This document shows positions 10,829-22,133 of a stretch of 64,000 nt of DNA, piece after piece. Position 1 is the stretch's first letter, and every line of letters starts with the position of its first letter. The notes under the pieces were generated by a model. It had not been told where the DNA came from. It did not search any database and was given only the letters and a program-made list of their open reading frames with translations. This DNA is from Hymenopus coronatus (taxonomy: Eukaryota > Arthropoda > Insecta > Mantodea > Hymenopodidae): the NCBI GenBank assembly GCA_030762935.1, contig CM060886.1, positions 33,031,509 to 33,095,508 on the forward strand, in the 5' to 3' direction. A program made the position numbers and the translations under genes.

Positions 10829-12060
10829 CGAGGGTCGACTGATAAGTCCCGGGCCTCACACAGATATGACGCCACTAGGCTAGTTAAACGGTGGCATCAT
10901 ATAATTTAACCCTAGACCAGTTGTATCCATAGCTACAGGCTAATAGCTAATTTAGTTTTCGAATAACAGCATTTTAAACAAGACGACTTTAGAGTTTTGA
11001 CGAAAGTGGAGGATTTGGAAAAACGAGCTGTGATTAAATACTTCCATTTGAAAAGCTTAACGCCTAAAGAAATCAAGAAGGAAATGCACAGTACATTGAA
11101 AGATTCTACCCCTTCATATTCAATGATTAAAAAGTGGATTGTAGAGTTTAAAATGGGACGTACGAGCACTAGTGATGAGCCTCGTTCTGGACCTGTAGAG
11201 GTGACAACTCCAGAGATCATTGAAAACTGCATCGTTTAGTACTGGAAGATCACAGATTAAAGTTGTTTGAGATGGAAGAGGCTGTAAACATATCAAAAGA
11301 ACGTGCAGGTAATACTTCAAGTAATGTTTTGGTCTTTCACAAGGTCTGTGCCGCGTTTGTTGACACCTGATCAAAAGTTGCAAAAACAAACTGTTTCTGT
11401 TAAGAATGTGGAGTTCTACCCTAAAAACCCGAGGGAATTTTTGAGACGGCTTATTAACATGAATGAAACTTGGATACATCACTACACTCCCGAAAGTAAA
11501 TCAGTCAAAACAGTGGATTGCGCAAGGTGATTTAGCTCCAAAAAAGACAAAGTAAATTTTGTCAGCTAACAAGGTTATGGCGAGTGTTTTCTGGGATGCA
11601 CAGGGAATTATTTTTATTGAATACTTAGAAAAGGGTAAAAGTATCAATGGTCACTACTACGCAAGCTTACTGCAACGTTTGAATGATGAGAAGAAAAGAA
11701 AAAGACCTGATTTAGAAAAAAAAATCTTGTTTCATCACGACAATGCTGGCCCACAATTCAGTCAGTGCGAATTAAACTTTGAATTTCTTGAACATCCACT
11801 CTATTCACCAGATCTAGCACCCAGTGACTACCAGCTGTTACCAAACCTTAAAAAATGTCTTGCAAGACGAAGATTTCACAGCAACGAGGAAGTCATTGAT
11901 GCGGAAACAGCTATTTTGAGGATCTTGATAAATCGCACTACAGAGATGGTTTAATTAAATTAGAACACCGATACGACTGGAGATTATGTTGAGATATAAA
12001 AGGGAAAAAAATGAAATGCTCTTTTCACTGTGGGGCCCGAGTCTTATCAGCCGACCCTAG
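10829..12060 (+). mobile_element. Mariner element 1 (Tc1/mariner superfamily), complete ends
   Basis: The terminal inverted repeats are CGAGGGTCGACTGATAAGTC at 10829 and the inverse of CTTATCAGCCGACCCTAG ending at 12060. They are imperfectly matched over about 27 bp and flanked by TA on both sides (10827-10828, 12061-12062), the canonical mariner target duplication. The length of 1,232 bp is typical of mariners. It carries one broken transposase on the plus strand. The ends look mobilisable in trans, but the element cannot encode its own enzyme. Confidence 0.95.
10997..11954 (+). pseudogene. Mariner transposase pseudogene
   Basis: Three frame segments cover the protein: 10997-11239 (N-terminal helix-turn-helix region, KRAVIKYFHLKSLTPKEI), 11303-11530 (through the catalytic-domain entry) and 11559-11954 (RNase-H-like core). 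The first catalytic residue, normally Asp in the MDETW motif, reads Asn (MNETWIHHYTP, codon 11462-11464). The second Asp is in HHDNAG (11739-11741) and the third in LAPSDY (11826-11828). Only 28 residues separate the last two instead of the family's 34, which implies an internal deletion. Stops near 11240 and 11528 plus frameshifts confirm it is dead. The YSPDLAPSD motif makes the family assignment secure. Confidence 0.95.
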
Positions 12061-12110
12061 TATATATTCAAAGAAAATCTAGTGATAATTTTATTTACAT
12101 AAACCAAATT

Positions 12111-12184
12111 TAATTTAAACATCCATAACACTAAGTTTTACTTTCTCTAATTTAAACATCCATAACACTAAGTTTTACTTTCTC
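12111..12184. repeat. Perfect 37-bp tandem duplication across a REP-A end
   Basis: Two identical 37-bp units (12111-12147 and 12148-12184) each consist of about 29 bp of flank (TAATTTAAACATCCATAACA..) plus the first 8 bp of the REP-A terminus (ACTTTCTC). The second unit continues into the complete element. Confidence 0.95.
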
Positions 12185-12993
12185 TATACGCACTATGCAC
12201 ATAGTGTGTAGAGAATGTATTGCACTCCACAAAAAATTCGATACCGATTTTTCACCGGAAATATATGTTCTAGGATCCCCTTCATCCAAAAAAAGTATTT
12301 TCAGAAAAAGATCCGTGTGTGTGTCCCTAAAATACCAAACTTGGTATTTAAGTTTAGTATCTTCCGGAGATGCGACACGAAGATTCTGAGAAAAATCCCC
12401 CACTCCAAACTACCCTTTCATGGAACTTTTTTCGAAAATTTTGATTTTCTAAAAATGGTTCTAACAATTTTGATTAAAATATCGTATATTAAAGATATTT
12501 GCCTGACAAATAAAAATTATATTTTGAATTTTCTGGGAATAGCCTCTGAAGACTACTTTATTCTGAGTGAATATTACGGAATTTTGCATAAGTGCTAAAC
12601 CGTAAGAGAGAGACAAAAACTTAACACTCAAAAAGTATAGAGCACATTAAAACATACAATTTATGTTATATAAATTTTTTTCGTGGAGTTGATTGCTTTT
12701 GATATATTCCTTGTTTTTGGTTTAAGCTATAACAGCTTATATTTTTCTCATACAGAACTTTGTGAGCTCGTGTACATACAAACAATGAAACTTCAGTCAC
12801 ATAGCAACCAGTTTTTGACTATGACTGTAACCTATGGTACTCCCTTATTTCGGTTCTACTCACAAGAAAGCAAGAAATAAGACTATTTCTGCTAATTTTT
12901 CTCGATTATCAGGAAGTAAATAGAATAATAAATTTTTTAACAATAATTTGTTGCAGAGATATAAAGAAAGTTATGTGAATGGAACGCATCAGA
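12177..12993 (-). mobile_element. REP-A copy, full length
   Basis: The 3' hairpin (ACTTTCTCTATACGCACTATGCACATAGTG..) starts at 12177 and the 5' end CGCATCAGA is at 12993. It lacks most of the CA-rich tract and the adjoining GAACACGATAACTCAAAAACGAAA block between 12320 and 12330, so it is an internal-deletion variant. Confidence 0.88.
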
Positions 12994-14129
12994 TTTTTAA
13001 TCCAGTTTCGTTAAACGGAAAAAAACGATGGTTTTGTAAGGGAGTACTAACTCAAAAGAAACAAAGTCCTGTTCTCTCAAATAATTTTATCCGCCATAAA
13101 GGAGACCGAATATTCCCCCAAATGCGTCTATTTTTACCTCCATTAGAACATGTCGGTTTTGCTTCCTAGGTTTAGAGATCCCGTTGTCTTCAACCTATTA
13201 ACCATCGTATCACAGAGCCTCTACCTGGAATTGGATGACCCAGAAATTTGGGCTAAAATTGCTTATATACCTGATTCGGTTTCTCATATATGTAATACAA
13301 AAAACTTATTTATTTAAGCGTGAATTTGTTGGTAGTCATCTTGAGGAATAAAAAATACACTTAAGAAAATCTGACTCAACACAGATGTTTCAAATAAACG
13401 TTCATCTTTGGGATGCAAAAATTGTCTTTACAACATGAACACAAACCATCGACTGAAACACGATTGAAGACATTTAACATTGAACGGTCATTCCTCGCTA
13501 GCTGTGAAGCGGGAAAATGCCAATGTCACTGCAGTAAAGCGCGCCAGGTGGTTTGGTAGTCACCTTAAAACGACGGTACTAATATATGTATAGCTCTAAA
13601 AATTAATTTGCCATTTGTAAATAAAATGAGACTGTTTTGTTTTGGAGGCCAACGTGACGCAGGATTTGAAGTTTTAAGAATCACGTTATCTTTGGTACCC
13701 TCATTTCGTATATGTTTGGAAAATTCTAACCTAGACTTCAGTTGGGATTATCAACTGTTAAAGGGGTGACAGAGTATACAGTTTATAAACAACACAGTGC
13801 ACAACTTTGGAGTGCAGCTAAATGTTTGACTGTAATTTTAAATGAAAAAGTTTCAAAATATCGGCAAGGGTTACGTTACCTTAAGTTGAAGCTATATGAC
13901 GGTTGCGTATTGCGAACATTTGGAACTGATGACAATGTCACGAAAATTTGTTCAGAATGAAAACTAAACAACTGCGGGACATTTACATAATAACCTTGAA
14001 ATGCATACCGACTGGTCACTCCAAATACGACTCACAGTTTTTCGTAAAACATTACTTTGCTATTTAGAATAAACCCGTTTTATTTTCATAGATTGTAATA
14101 CAATTTACTGGGAACATATGCAAAAAAAA
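12994..14129. other. Unannotated sequence
   Basis: About 1.1 kb without a recognised element. An open frame at 13742-13960 has no domain or compositional support. The region 13380-13700 is slightly richer in GC but shows no splice-flanked exon that I can defend. Confidence 0.4.
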
Positions 14130-14209
14130 TCTGATGTGTCCCATTCACATCTCTGCAACAAATTAGATAGCTTATGCTTCTATTTACTACATGCTAATTG
14201 AGAAAAAAC
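14130..14209 (+). mobile_element. REP-A 5'-end fragment
   Basis: TCTGATGTGTCCCATTCACA through CATGCTAATTGAGAAAAAA is about 80 bp of REP-A 5' end, missing ATGACTTTCTCTAC by a small deletion. It is followed at once by the 5' end of another copy in the same orientation. Confidence 0.8.
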
Positions 14210-15059
14210 CTGATATGTACCATTCACATGACTTTCTCTACATCTCTGTAACAAATTATTCATTGAATCTAATGCTAATCGGAAACAATTAGGAGAAATA
14301 GCCTTATTCCTTGCTTCCTTGTAAGTCGAAACGAAATAAGAGAGTAGCCATATTTTAAAGCTATAATCAAAAGCTGGTTGCTATGTGACTGAAGTTCCTT
14401 TGTTTGTAGGGACAGCAATTGACAAATTCCTGTATGAGAAAAGTATGTGTTTCAAAGCAGAAAACAAAAACAAGGAATGTTTAAAAAACGATGAACTCCA
14501 CGACAAAAATGTGTATAACATAAATTGTGAGTTTTAACGTGCTCTACATTTTTCGTGCAGTAGGTATTTGTCCATCCCTCACGGTTTAGCAGTTATTCAA
14601 AAATTCAAAAATCCATGAAATTCATCGAGAATAAAGGACTCTTCAGAGGTTATTCCCAGAAAATTCAAGATATATATTTTATTTTTCAGGAAAATAGCTT
14701 TAATTGACTATATGTTAATCAAAATCGTTAGAGCCATTTTTGAGAAAATCAAAACTTTTTAAATCTTTAGCAAAGGGTATTTTGGGATGAGGGTATTTTT
14801 TTCTCAAAATCTTCGTGACGCATCCCTGGAAGACGCTAAACTTAAATACCGAGTTTGGTATTTTATCGACTTTTCGTTTCTGAGATATCATGTTCACAAA
14901 CACACACACACACATATACACGCATGGGTTTTTTTCTGAAAATGTTTTTTTATTGGGACAGGGGACCAGTATTTCCGGTGAAATCTCGGTATCAAATTTT
15001 TGGGTGGAATGCAATACCTTCTCTATACACTATGTACACAGTACGTGTAGAGAAAGTAA
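14210..15059 (+). mobile_element. REP-A copy, full length
   Basis: 5' end CCTGATATGTACCATTCACA; 3' end ACACTATGTACACAGTACGTGTAGAGAAAGTAA at 15059. Subtype-A left module (GCTGGTTGCTATGTGACTGA). The CA tract at 14898-14916 includes ACACATATACACGC. Confidence 0.87.
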
Positions 15060-15190
15060 TAGAGGAATTATATTGCTTATGTGGAATAAAATTGATAAAA
15101 GACACGAGCAAATTAGCTTACAAAATGGGTATTTTAGTTTTCCATAATGACAACATGAAGTGATTTAAAAACACTAATGAAAAAAATTAA

Positions 15191-16079
15191 CTCATGTGCT
15201 ACACACACATGCTTTCTCTGACTGCTCTAATAACTTTTTACAAAAGATTATTCTTCTTTCTACACAATGCTAATCGAGATAAATATTAGCAGAGTATTCT
15301 TATTACGTAGTTCCTTATAAGTAAAAGAGAACAAGGGAATGCACCGGGATAAAGTGATAATCAAATGTTCTAAAGCTATTGTTACGCGATTATCATTGCA
15401 AATCGCTTTTTGCTTGGCCAGAAGTAGAACAAAAGAAAAACGGGCATTTTCTGACCCAGAAAATTATTAATTAGTTCTTCATAATTGAAACCAATAACAA
15501 GAAATATCTCTGAAACGGCTAACTCCACAACAAAACATAAAAAGCATAAATTGTTTATTTTTACGAGATCTACATTTCATATATAGTAAATTTTTGTCTG
15601 TCTCTTACGGTTTAGCAGTTACACAAAATTCACACTATTCATCTAGAATAAAGAGGACTTAAGAGGCTATTCCCAGAAAATTCAAAATATACATTTTATT
15701 TGGGATGTAAATAGTTTTAATATACAGGATTTTAATCAAAATTGTTTTAGCCTTTTTTGAGAAAAGCAAAATTTTTAAATTTTTTCCATGTATAGGGTAG
15801 GTTGTGGTGGGGGAATTTTTTTGAAAATCTTTATTTCGCATTCTTGTAAGATATTAAACTTAAATACCCAGTTTGGTATTTAACGGTCTTTTTGTTTTTG
15901 AGCTATGCTGTCCACAGACACCCATTCACACATACACATATGGACTTTTGTCTAAAAATACTTTTTTTTGGACTCAGGGTACCCCAAAACATATATTTCC
16001 AGTGAAATCTCAAAATCCTTTTTGGGTGGAATACAATACCTTCTCTATTCACTATGTACATATGGGCTAGAGAAAGTAA
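15191..16079 (+). mobile_element. REP-A copy, subtype B
   Basis: The 5' end is degenerate (CTCATGTGCTACACACACAT). The subtype-B left module (CTTTTTACAAAAGATTATTCTTC, GCTTGGCCAGAAGTAGAACA) joins the common right module, ending TATGGGCTAGAGAAAGTAA at 16079. The terminal hairpin is shortened relative to other copies. Confidence 0.82.
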
Positions 16080-16500
16080 AATAGTGGAACTGTCGGTAGC
16101 GGTCTTTTTGTGCCAAAGAAAATTTAGCGCTGTATTAATATGATTCTCAATAAATTGAAACGGAACGTCAATGCCAACATGCATTATATCAATGAAAATT
16201 AAAAGGTTCACAGGAAAATCGATGTTGTCAATTTGCAAATTTCATTTTACTATAGATAAATGATCTGTCTTTACTTGGTTACAATTAAGGCAGCTTCAAA
16301 GTTTAATACGTTAAAAAGAAAGCAAAAAAGTTGTACCGTTTTTACAATTCTTACAATAAGTTCGTAATTTCCGGAATGTAATGGATAATGAAGAGTAGCA
16401 GTTCCGGTTTTAAGAGGACGGGGTAGATGTAGTGATGGTATTAGGGTGTGTCTTCAAATATTTATAATTATTTATATATACCATATATTTAATAAAATTA
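16080..16500. other. Unannotated sequence
   Basis: No gene or known element recognised. Confidence 0.4.
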
Positions 16501-17353
16501 TGATGTGTTCCATTGACATGATTCTCTGTACTTCTGTGAAACAAATTATTGTTAGAAAGTTTATACCTCCTTTTACTTCATTCAAATCGAGAAAAAATTT
16601 GGCAGCAGTAGTCTTATTACCTTGATACCATATAAGTAGAAGGGAAATAAGCGAGTACCATAGGTTAAGGTGACAGTCAAAAGCTGGTTGCTATGTGACT
16701 GAAGTTCCTTTGTTTGTATGGATAGGAGCTGACAAATGCTTATATGAGAAATGTGTAAGTTTTTTAAATACATAAAATACTTAAAAAACAATCCATTCCA
16801 CGACATAAATGTATATAACATAAATTGTGTGTTTTAAAGTGCTCTACGTTTTTGTGTGGTAAATTTTGTCCCGCTGTTACGCTTTAGCATTTATGCAAAA
16901 TTCCGTAAAATTCATCCAGAATACAGTACTTTTCGGAGGCTATTCCCAGAAAGTTCAAGATATACAGCTTATTTGTCAGGTAAATATCTTTAATATACCA
17001 TATTTTAATCAAAATTGTTAGAGCCATTTTTGCGAAAAGCAAAATTTTCAAAAAAAGTTCCATGTAAAGGATAGTTTGGGTTGCGGGGATTTTTCTCAAA
17101 ATCTTCGTGCCGCATCCCTGGAAGATACTTAAATTAAATACCAAGTTTGGTATTTTACCGACTTTTCGTTTATGAGTTATCGGGTTCACAGACACACGGA
17201 CACACACACGGACCTTTTTCAATAAATCCTTTTTTTTTTTTTTTGGATAGAGGGGACCCTAAAAGGCGTATTTCCGGTGAAATTTTAGTGTCGAATATTT
17301 GGGTGGATTGAAATAGCTTCTCTACACATATGTACATAGTTCGTGTAGAGAAA
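16501..17353 (+). mobile_element. REP-A copy, full length
   Basis: It begins TGATGTGTTCCATTGACATG (the initial TC is not preserved) and ends CACATATGTACATAGTTCGTGTAGAGAAAGAA at about 17353. A T-run of 12 (17231-17242) expands the usual TTTTTTGGATA block. CA tract at 17190-17210. Confidence 0.85.
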
Positions 17354-18116
17354 GAACGAAATACGACAAAATCGCATATCTCCCATTATTTCACTCCAAT
17401 AAAGTTTCAATATAACACATCATAGATTTCTGTTCATCGTTATCAATCAACCTTTCTGTATTAGGAAATTGTGTTGGGAATTAATAACTTTCACGCAAGG
17501 AATTTCCGATATACCTACTTCACTGTGAATTCTTTGTTTAGCATTCACAAAGTATTGTTATAACACGCAATTTATTTGATAGATATTTACTGTTTTCTCT
17601 AACCCTGATTTTCTGAGGAGAAATTAGGTTAGATTTATAGGTTACATGCCAGAGAGTATGCCTGTCTGCATACAAAACTTCGACAGCAAAAATGAGTTGA
17701 TTTTACACCCGGGTTGCGAAATACCCATGAATACCGTTTGTTTCTGTGCTTAAATGTGACATATTTCACATCCATAACAACTAGAGTAAAATATTCATTT
17801 TATGATAAATAGATCCCATTTTCAAAATGCAATTTCAATACAATTTACAGTCATAGCTTTCCTCGTTGTTATTTAACAAACAAATGATTAAGTAGCATAT
17901 CTGACTAGGGAAGTGTGCATAGTTTATGTGTACCTAGAAATTATGTAAATGTGTGCATTAAATGAATAAATCATCATCATGCTTAATTAATTGAAGTGCA
18001 ACTCTCTACTATTTCATGTAAAAGGGATATACAAACAACACATATAGCATTTTGAGATTTCATACCCTTTTTAGTCACTTTTATTTCATTAGATTATTGC
18101 GTATTGCGTATCTTTT
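17354..18116. other. Unannotated sequence
   Basis: AT-rich unique-looking DNA; no supported feature. Confidence 0.4.
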
Positions 18117-18232
18117 GGTTTCTCTACCACGTACATAACTAGTAGGAAAGGTATTGAATTCCACTCAAAATCAATACTGAGATTTCATTGTAAATAAATG
18201 TTTTCAAGACCCACCAATTAAAAAGCATTTTT
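18117..18232 (-). mobile_element. REP-A outer copy, 3' segment
   Basis: TTTCTCTACCACGTACATAA through CAAGACCCACCAATTAAAAAGCATTTTT is the 3' 115 bp of an old minus copy. The remainder resumes at 19061 after the nested copy. Heavier divergence than the nested copy fits greater age. Confidence 0.75.
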
Positions 18233-19055
18233 ACCTAAACCTACTATGCACATAGTGTATAGAGAAGGTATTGCATTCTACCCAAAAATTCGATACCGAG
18301 ATTTCACTAGAAATATATGTTGTGGGTCCCCCTGAATCCAAAAAAAAAAGTTGTTTTTTTTTGGAAAAAGGTCCGTGTGTGCGTGTGTGTATGTGTGTGT
18401 GTGTGGACAGCATTGCTCAAAAACGAAAAGGCCATTGAACACCAAACTTGGTATTTAAGTTCAGTATCTTCTAAGTATACGACAAGAAGATTTTCAAGAA
18501 AATCGCCCCAAACCTTCTTCCCTTTACATGAAAAATATTTTCGAAAATTCTGATTTTCTCAAAAATGGCTCATTAGATTTTAATTAAAATAAGGTATATT
18601 ATAGATATTTACCTAACTAATAAAATGTATATCTTGAATTTTCTGTGAATAGCTTCTGAAGGCTATTTTATTGTGGATGAATTTTACGGAATTTTGCATA
18701 ACTGCTAAACCGTAAGAGATGGACAAAAACTTAACACACTAAAAACGCAGAGCAATTTAAAACACAACATTTATGTTATATACATTCTTTCTGTGGAGTT
18801 GGTCGTTTTTGAGTTATACCTTGCTTTGATTTCACCTTTAAAAAACTTTTCTCATACAGGAATTTTTCAACTCCTGTCACATAGCATCCAGCTTTTGACT
18901 ATCACTTTAACTTATGGTACTCCCTTATTTCGCTTCTACTTAAAAATACTTTCTAATACTTTTTTCTCGATTAGCATGACGTAAATAGAAGCATAACCTT
19001 TTTAACAATAACTTGTGGAGATGTAGAGAAAGTCATGTGAATGAAACACATCAGA
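18233..19055 (-). mobile_element. REP-A nested copy
   Basis: A nearly complete copy with 5' end GAAACACATCAGA at 19055 and 3' hairpin CTACTATGCACATAGTGTATAGAG starting near 18240; the outermost bases are degenerate (ACCTAAACC). GT tract at 18374-18408. It interrupts the older copy exactly after its GCATTTTT. Confidence 0.85.
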
Positions 19056-19060
19056 TTTTT

Positions 19061-19578
19061 ATAAGAAACAGCATAACTCAAGCAGCAAACACTAAAAGTT
19101 GGGTAAATGCCAAACTTAATATTTAACTTTAATATTTTCCAGGGATCCGACGCAAAGGTTTTAAGAAAGTCCACAAATCTCAAAATAACCTTTACGTGGC
19201 ATATTTTTCGAAGTTGTTCTTGTTCTTAAAAATGGCTCTAACGAGATCATATGTTTAATAAATGCTTATGCTAAATGTATTATTAAGTAAGACATTCTAC
19301 TCTTTACTTCTGGAAATATAAATCTCGTTAAAACACACAATTTAGGTCCAATACGTTTTTCTGGAATTAATCGTGTTTTGAAATATTCTTTGTTATTTGT
19401 TTCAATTTTAAAGTGCTTATATATAAAATATTTGATTATAGCTCCAGGCTAGTGTGCTCCCTCATTCCGGGCTATCTACAAGGAAGCACGTAATAAAATT
19501 ATTTCAGCAATACGTGATGTAGGTAGAAAATAACTTATTTTAAAGAATAGGTAAAGAAAGGGAATATAATACATCAGA
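19061..19578 (-). mobile_element. REP-A outer copy, 5' segment
   Basis: ATAAGAAACAGCATAACTCA onward continues the older copy from the point where 18232 stops. It ends in the degenerate 5' terminus GGGAATATAATACATCAGA at 19578. Part of its middle is deleted near 19230-19300. Confidence 0.75.
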
Positions 19579-19594
19579 TTTGTATTGTTTTCAT

Positions 19595-19692
19595 TTTTTT
19601 TCATTTATATTTAACACCTAAGGTCATATCGGGGGCTTTACAGTTGAAACAACTCGTCTGTAGGTTGTTTTAAATCATTTCATTATCCTCAA

Positions 19693-19731
<39 letters not shown>

Positions 19732-19862
19732 TTACTCTCACACACATACTTCCAGACTCTGTGGGGAATAGTTCTGGCTAAAGAAAAAATCCCTCCCCAG
19801 CCGAGAATCGAACCCGGGACCTCCAAGTGAGAAGTCAGCTCGCTGACTGGAGGCGGTCTATG
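19595..19862 (-). mobile_element. tRNA-derived SINE-like element (family S8) with CA microsatellite
   Basis: On the minus strand, CAGCGAGCTGACTTCTCAC leads into a strong box B (GGTCCCGGGTTCGATTCTCGG, from about 19803-19823), then GGGGAGGGATTTTTTC and a body containing an (AC)n array at 19692-19732. The GGTCATATCGGGG end is at 19622. No active tRNA gene is implied. Confidence 0.65.
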
Positions 19863-20224
19863 TTGTTTTTGATTTGCTGTATAACTTGTAAATAAATCAA
19901 ATTAACATTCATGCTGCTAGCGCCGCAACATCGAAATAAGATTTGTCACAGTTGTATCCGTCTTCACTTAAAGGTTAGATTAGGAATCCATAATCCTACA
20001 AAGTTCTATTTCTTTATTGAATTTATGTTTAATTTACTGAAGAGATTGTTTATTAATGGATTTGCACTTGGGAATTGATCTTTTGGTTGGTATTTAATGT
20101 AGCTCCATCTCTTGCAACGTCAAATTCTTATAGCTCCCATTTTATTGACAAGTTATTAACTTTATCCCAAAATTAGAAGGTGGTGCGTCATGGTTAATAA
20201 ACGAGGAACAAGAGTACTGTAATA
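19863..20224. other. Unannotated sequence
   Basis: No supported feature. It ends near the 5' truncation point of a LINE fragment. Confidence 0.4.
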
Positions 20225-21045
20225 GGAACTAAATGACCTTGTCTGTCAATAAACGTTACTCTCTTTCGCTTAAATATCGATGGCAATATGTGACGAAACT
20301 ACTTTCCTACCAAGGCCAGAGGATAGCTTGGGGAAATTCCATCAAATACCTAGGTGTCCCTCTTGAAAAGGGTCTTACTTTTCGTGAACACGTGCGGGGA
20401 ACGTCGGTCAGAGCCAAGTGGCTTCCCTTTACCCTGTTCTGACCTCCCAAATGCCTTCACTTAAAGCTATGTATTTTCAAGGCGCTATTAGTCCATCTAT
20501 TCTGTGTGTTGACGTTTCTCTTTGAGGCAACTACATGAAACTTCGGCCCTCCCATATGTGGAAGATGTCATTAGGCGCCGGGCTCAGAAATTCTACGCCA
20601 GATTGGGCGAACATGAGAACGCACTTGTCAGATCGCTGGGGGAGTAGTTATCCACTGAACACCGATACAGACGGTATCGGGTTCTCCGCATGGCTTGCGG
20701 ACAACCCCGGTAGCAACGGCTTCAAACCAGCCAACAGCAAATTAGCTGAACCAAGTATTTCCCCCTCCCTCCATTCGGAGAGGTCAATCAAAATTCTCAA
20801 AAAAAAAATGTTTCACAAATTAAACACCAGTGGAGCAGAGGAAAAATGCAACCGTTCGAGGAGCCTAAGTAGCGCTACCTCATTAACATCATCACCCGAA
20901 ACCTCAAAATACCATACCTTAACCATCCACCTGATTATTTGGTTAAGCCCTTGCCAGGCTAGGTACACAGAAGATACACCAAGGCTCACTACCAATCTAC
21001 CAGACCTCGCACGCACGTACACGAAACTGCGCAGAATGCCGTAGC
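20225..21045 (+). mobile_element. Jockey-like non-LTR retrotransposon, 5'-truncated fragment 1
   Basis: This is the C-terminal part of a reverse transcriptase ORF plus 3' region. Readable blocks are WGNSIKYLGVPLEKGLTFRE near 20332-20391, then RQLHETSALPYVEDVIRRRA near 20525-20580 in another frame, then KFYARLGEHENALVRSLG to about 20640. The YxDD-bearing catalytic region is absent. Frameshifts and a deletion (relative to fragment 2, about 120 bp around 20490-20520) make it dead. The remaining 400 bp are the 3' region, shared with fragment 2 at 48405-49235. KYLGV is typical of the RT thumb in jockey-type LINEs. Confidence 0.85.
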
Positions 21046-21499
21046 CGTCCACAGCAATAAACGTTCCCTACCCTTAAAGTCTGTGTAGACTACCCAGAAG
21101 GTTTTAGACACTGGCAGTGTGCAGCCAGCAAGTTGAGCAAGAAACACTGGTGGAGATTCAGGTGAGAACTTCAACACAACAAGAGAAAGGAGAAAGAAGG
21201 CAACACTTAGACAATAGGCAGAAGACTACCAACTGGAATGAACTGCCTCAAATTCTCTAGCCACCGTCGAAGCTGCAGCTCGAACACACTGGCAATTGCA
21301 CTAGTATATGTAGGCCAAAAGGTGCCACGGTGCTGGACACCACTCAACGGTATCACACGCTTAATCTTGTATTGGTTGGCATCCACCAGCAACTTCACAC
21401 ACCTTTTAAAAATATAGCACCGATGGCCAACAATGGCTTACGCAATAATCTGTGGCTTCTATTTTTGACAAGTTAAACAGCGTCGCTATTGTGACTTAG
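21046..21499. other. Unassigned GC-balanced sequence
   Basis: Less AT-rich than most of the window. It follows the jockey fragment and may be part of its unrecognised 3' region or another decayed element. An open minus frame at 21207-21398 has no domain I recognise. No call is made. Confidence 0.3.
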
Positions 21500-21712
21500 G
21501 GCGCGCCGTGGCCGAGTGTTTAGACCACTCGCCTCTCACCAAAGTTCGATCCCAGGTGATTACATGTGGGATTTGTGGTGGACAAAGAGGCGAGTTTCTC
21601 TGGATTCTCCGGGTCCTCCGGTTTCCCCCGCCATTACATTCCACCGGTTCCCATTTTAGTTCCATGTATGTTAAGTGTCATCGCCTGCGTTAAACACAAC
21701 CACAAAAATGTT
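21500..21712 (+). mobile_element. tRNA-derived SINE (family S2), copy 1
   Basis: The head GCGCGCCGTGGCCGAGTGTTTAG has box A (TGGCCGAGTG) and box B (AGTTCGATCCC), resembling a class II tRNA (Ser/Leu type). The body has TGTGGTGGACAAAGAGGCGA and CTCCGGGTCCTCCGGTTTCC, then GCGTTAAACACAACCA at the 3' end. Copy 2 is at 27910-28138. The CTCCGGGT.CTCCGGTTTCC block resembles a central domain shared by widely distributed animal SINEs (recalled, not checked). Confidence 0.85.
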
Positions 21713-21736
21713 CTAACTTTAGGGGTGTTATCATTC

Positions 21737-21905
21737 ACCGTGGCCACGCGCGCTAAAGCGCCTCACTTTGATGCTTCGTGGCGCAAGGGATCGTGGATTC
21801 CAGTCCCGCCTTGGGCATGGGTGTTTGTGAATGTGAACATGTAGGTGTATTTGTCAGAAAACGGTAAACAAAGAACATTTACGAAAAATAGAGGAATAAG
21901 TAAAA
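21737..21905 (+). mobile_element. tRNA-derived SINE (family S3), copy 1
   Basis: The head CCGTGGCCACGCGCGCTAAA has GCTTCGTGGCGCAAGGGATCG and a mutated box B (GGATTCCAGTCCCGCC), followed by TTGGGCATGGGTGTTTGTG and a tail ending AAACGGTAAACAAAGAAC. Better-preserved relatives are at 25256-25420 and 28426-28592. Confidence 0.75.
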
Positions 21906-21955
21906 AAAAGGAATACAGCGCAGGAGTCCCGACCACACTCCGGAACTGTATTTTT

Positions 21956-22095
21956 ACTTTCTCTACACGTACTACGTACATAGTGTACAGAGAAGGTATT
22001 GTAATGTACCCAAAAATTCGATACCGAGATTTCACAGGACATATATGTTTTAGGACGCCCTATTCCAAAAAAAAAGGCATTTTTAGAAAAATGTC

Positions 22096-22133
<38 letters not shown>

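Noticed and set aside
20535..21044. 169-codon open frame as a host gene
   Set aside because: It is an out-of-phase reading of the jockey RT C-terminus and its 3' region; the homologous frame is +1 shifted and recurs at 48.4-49.2 kb.
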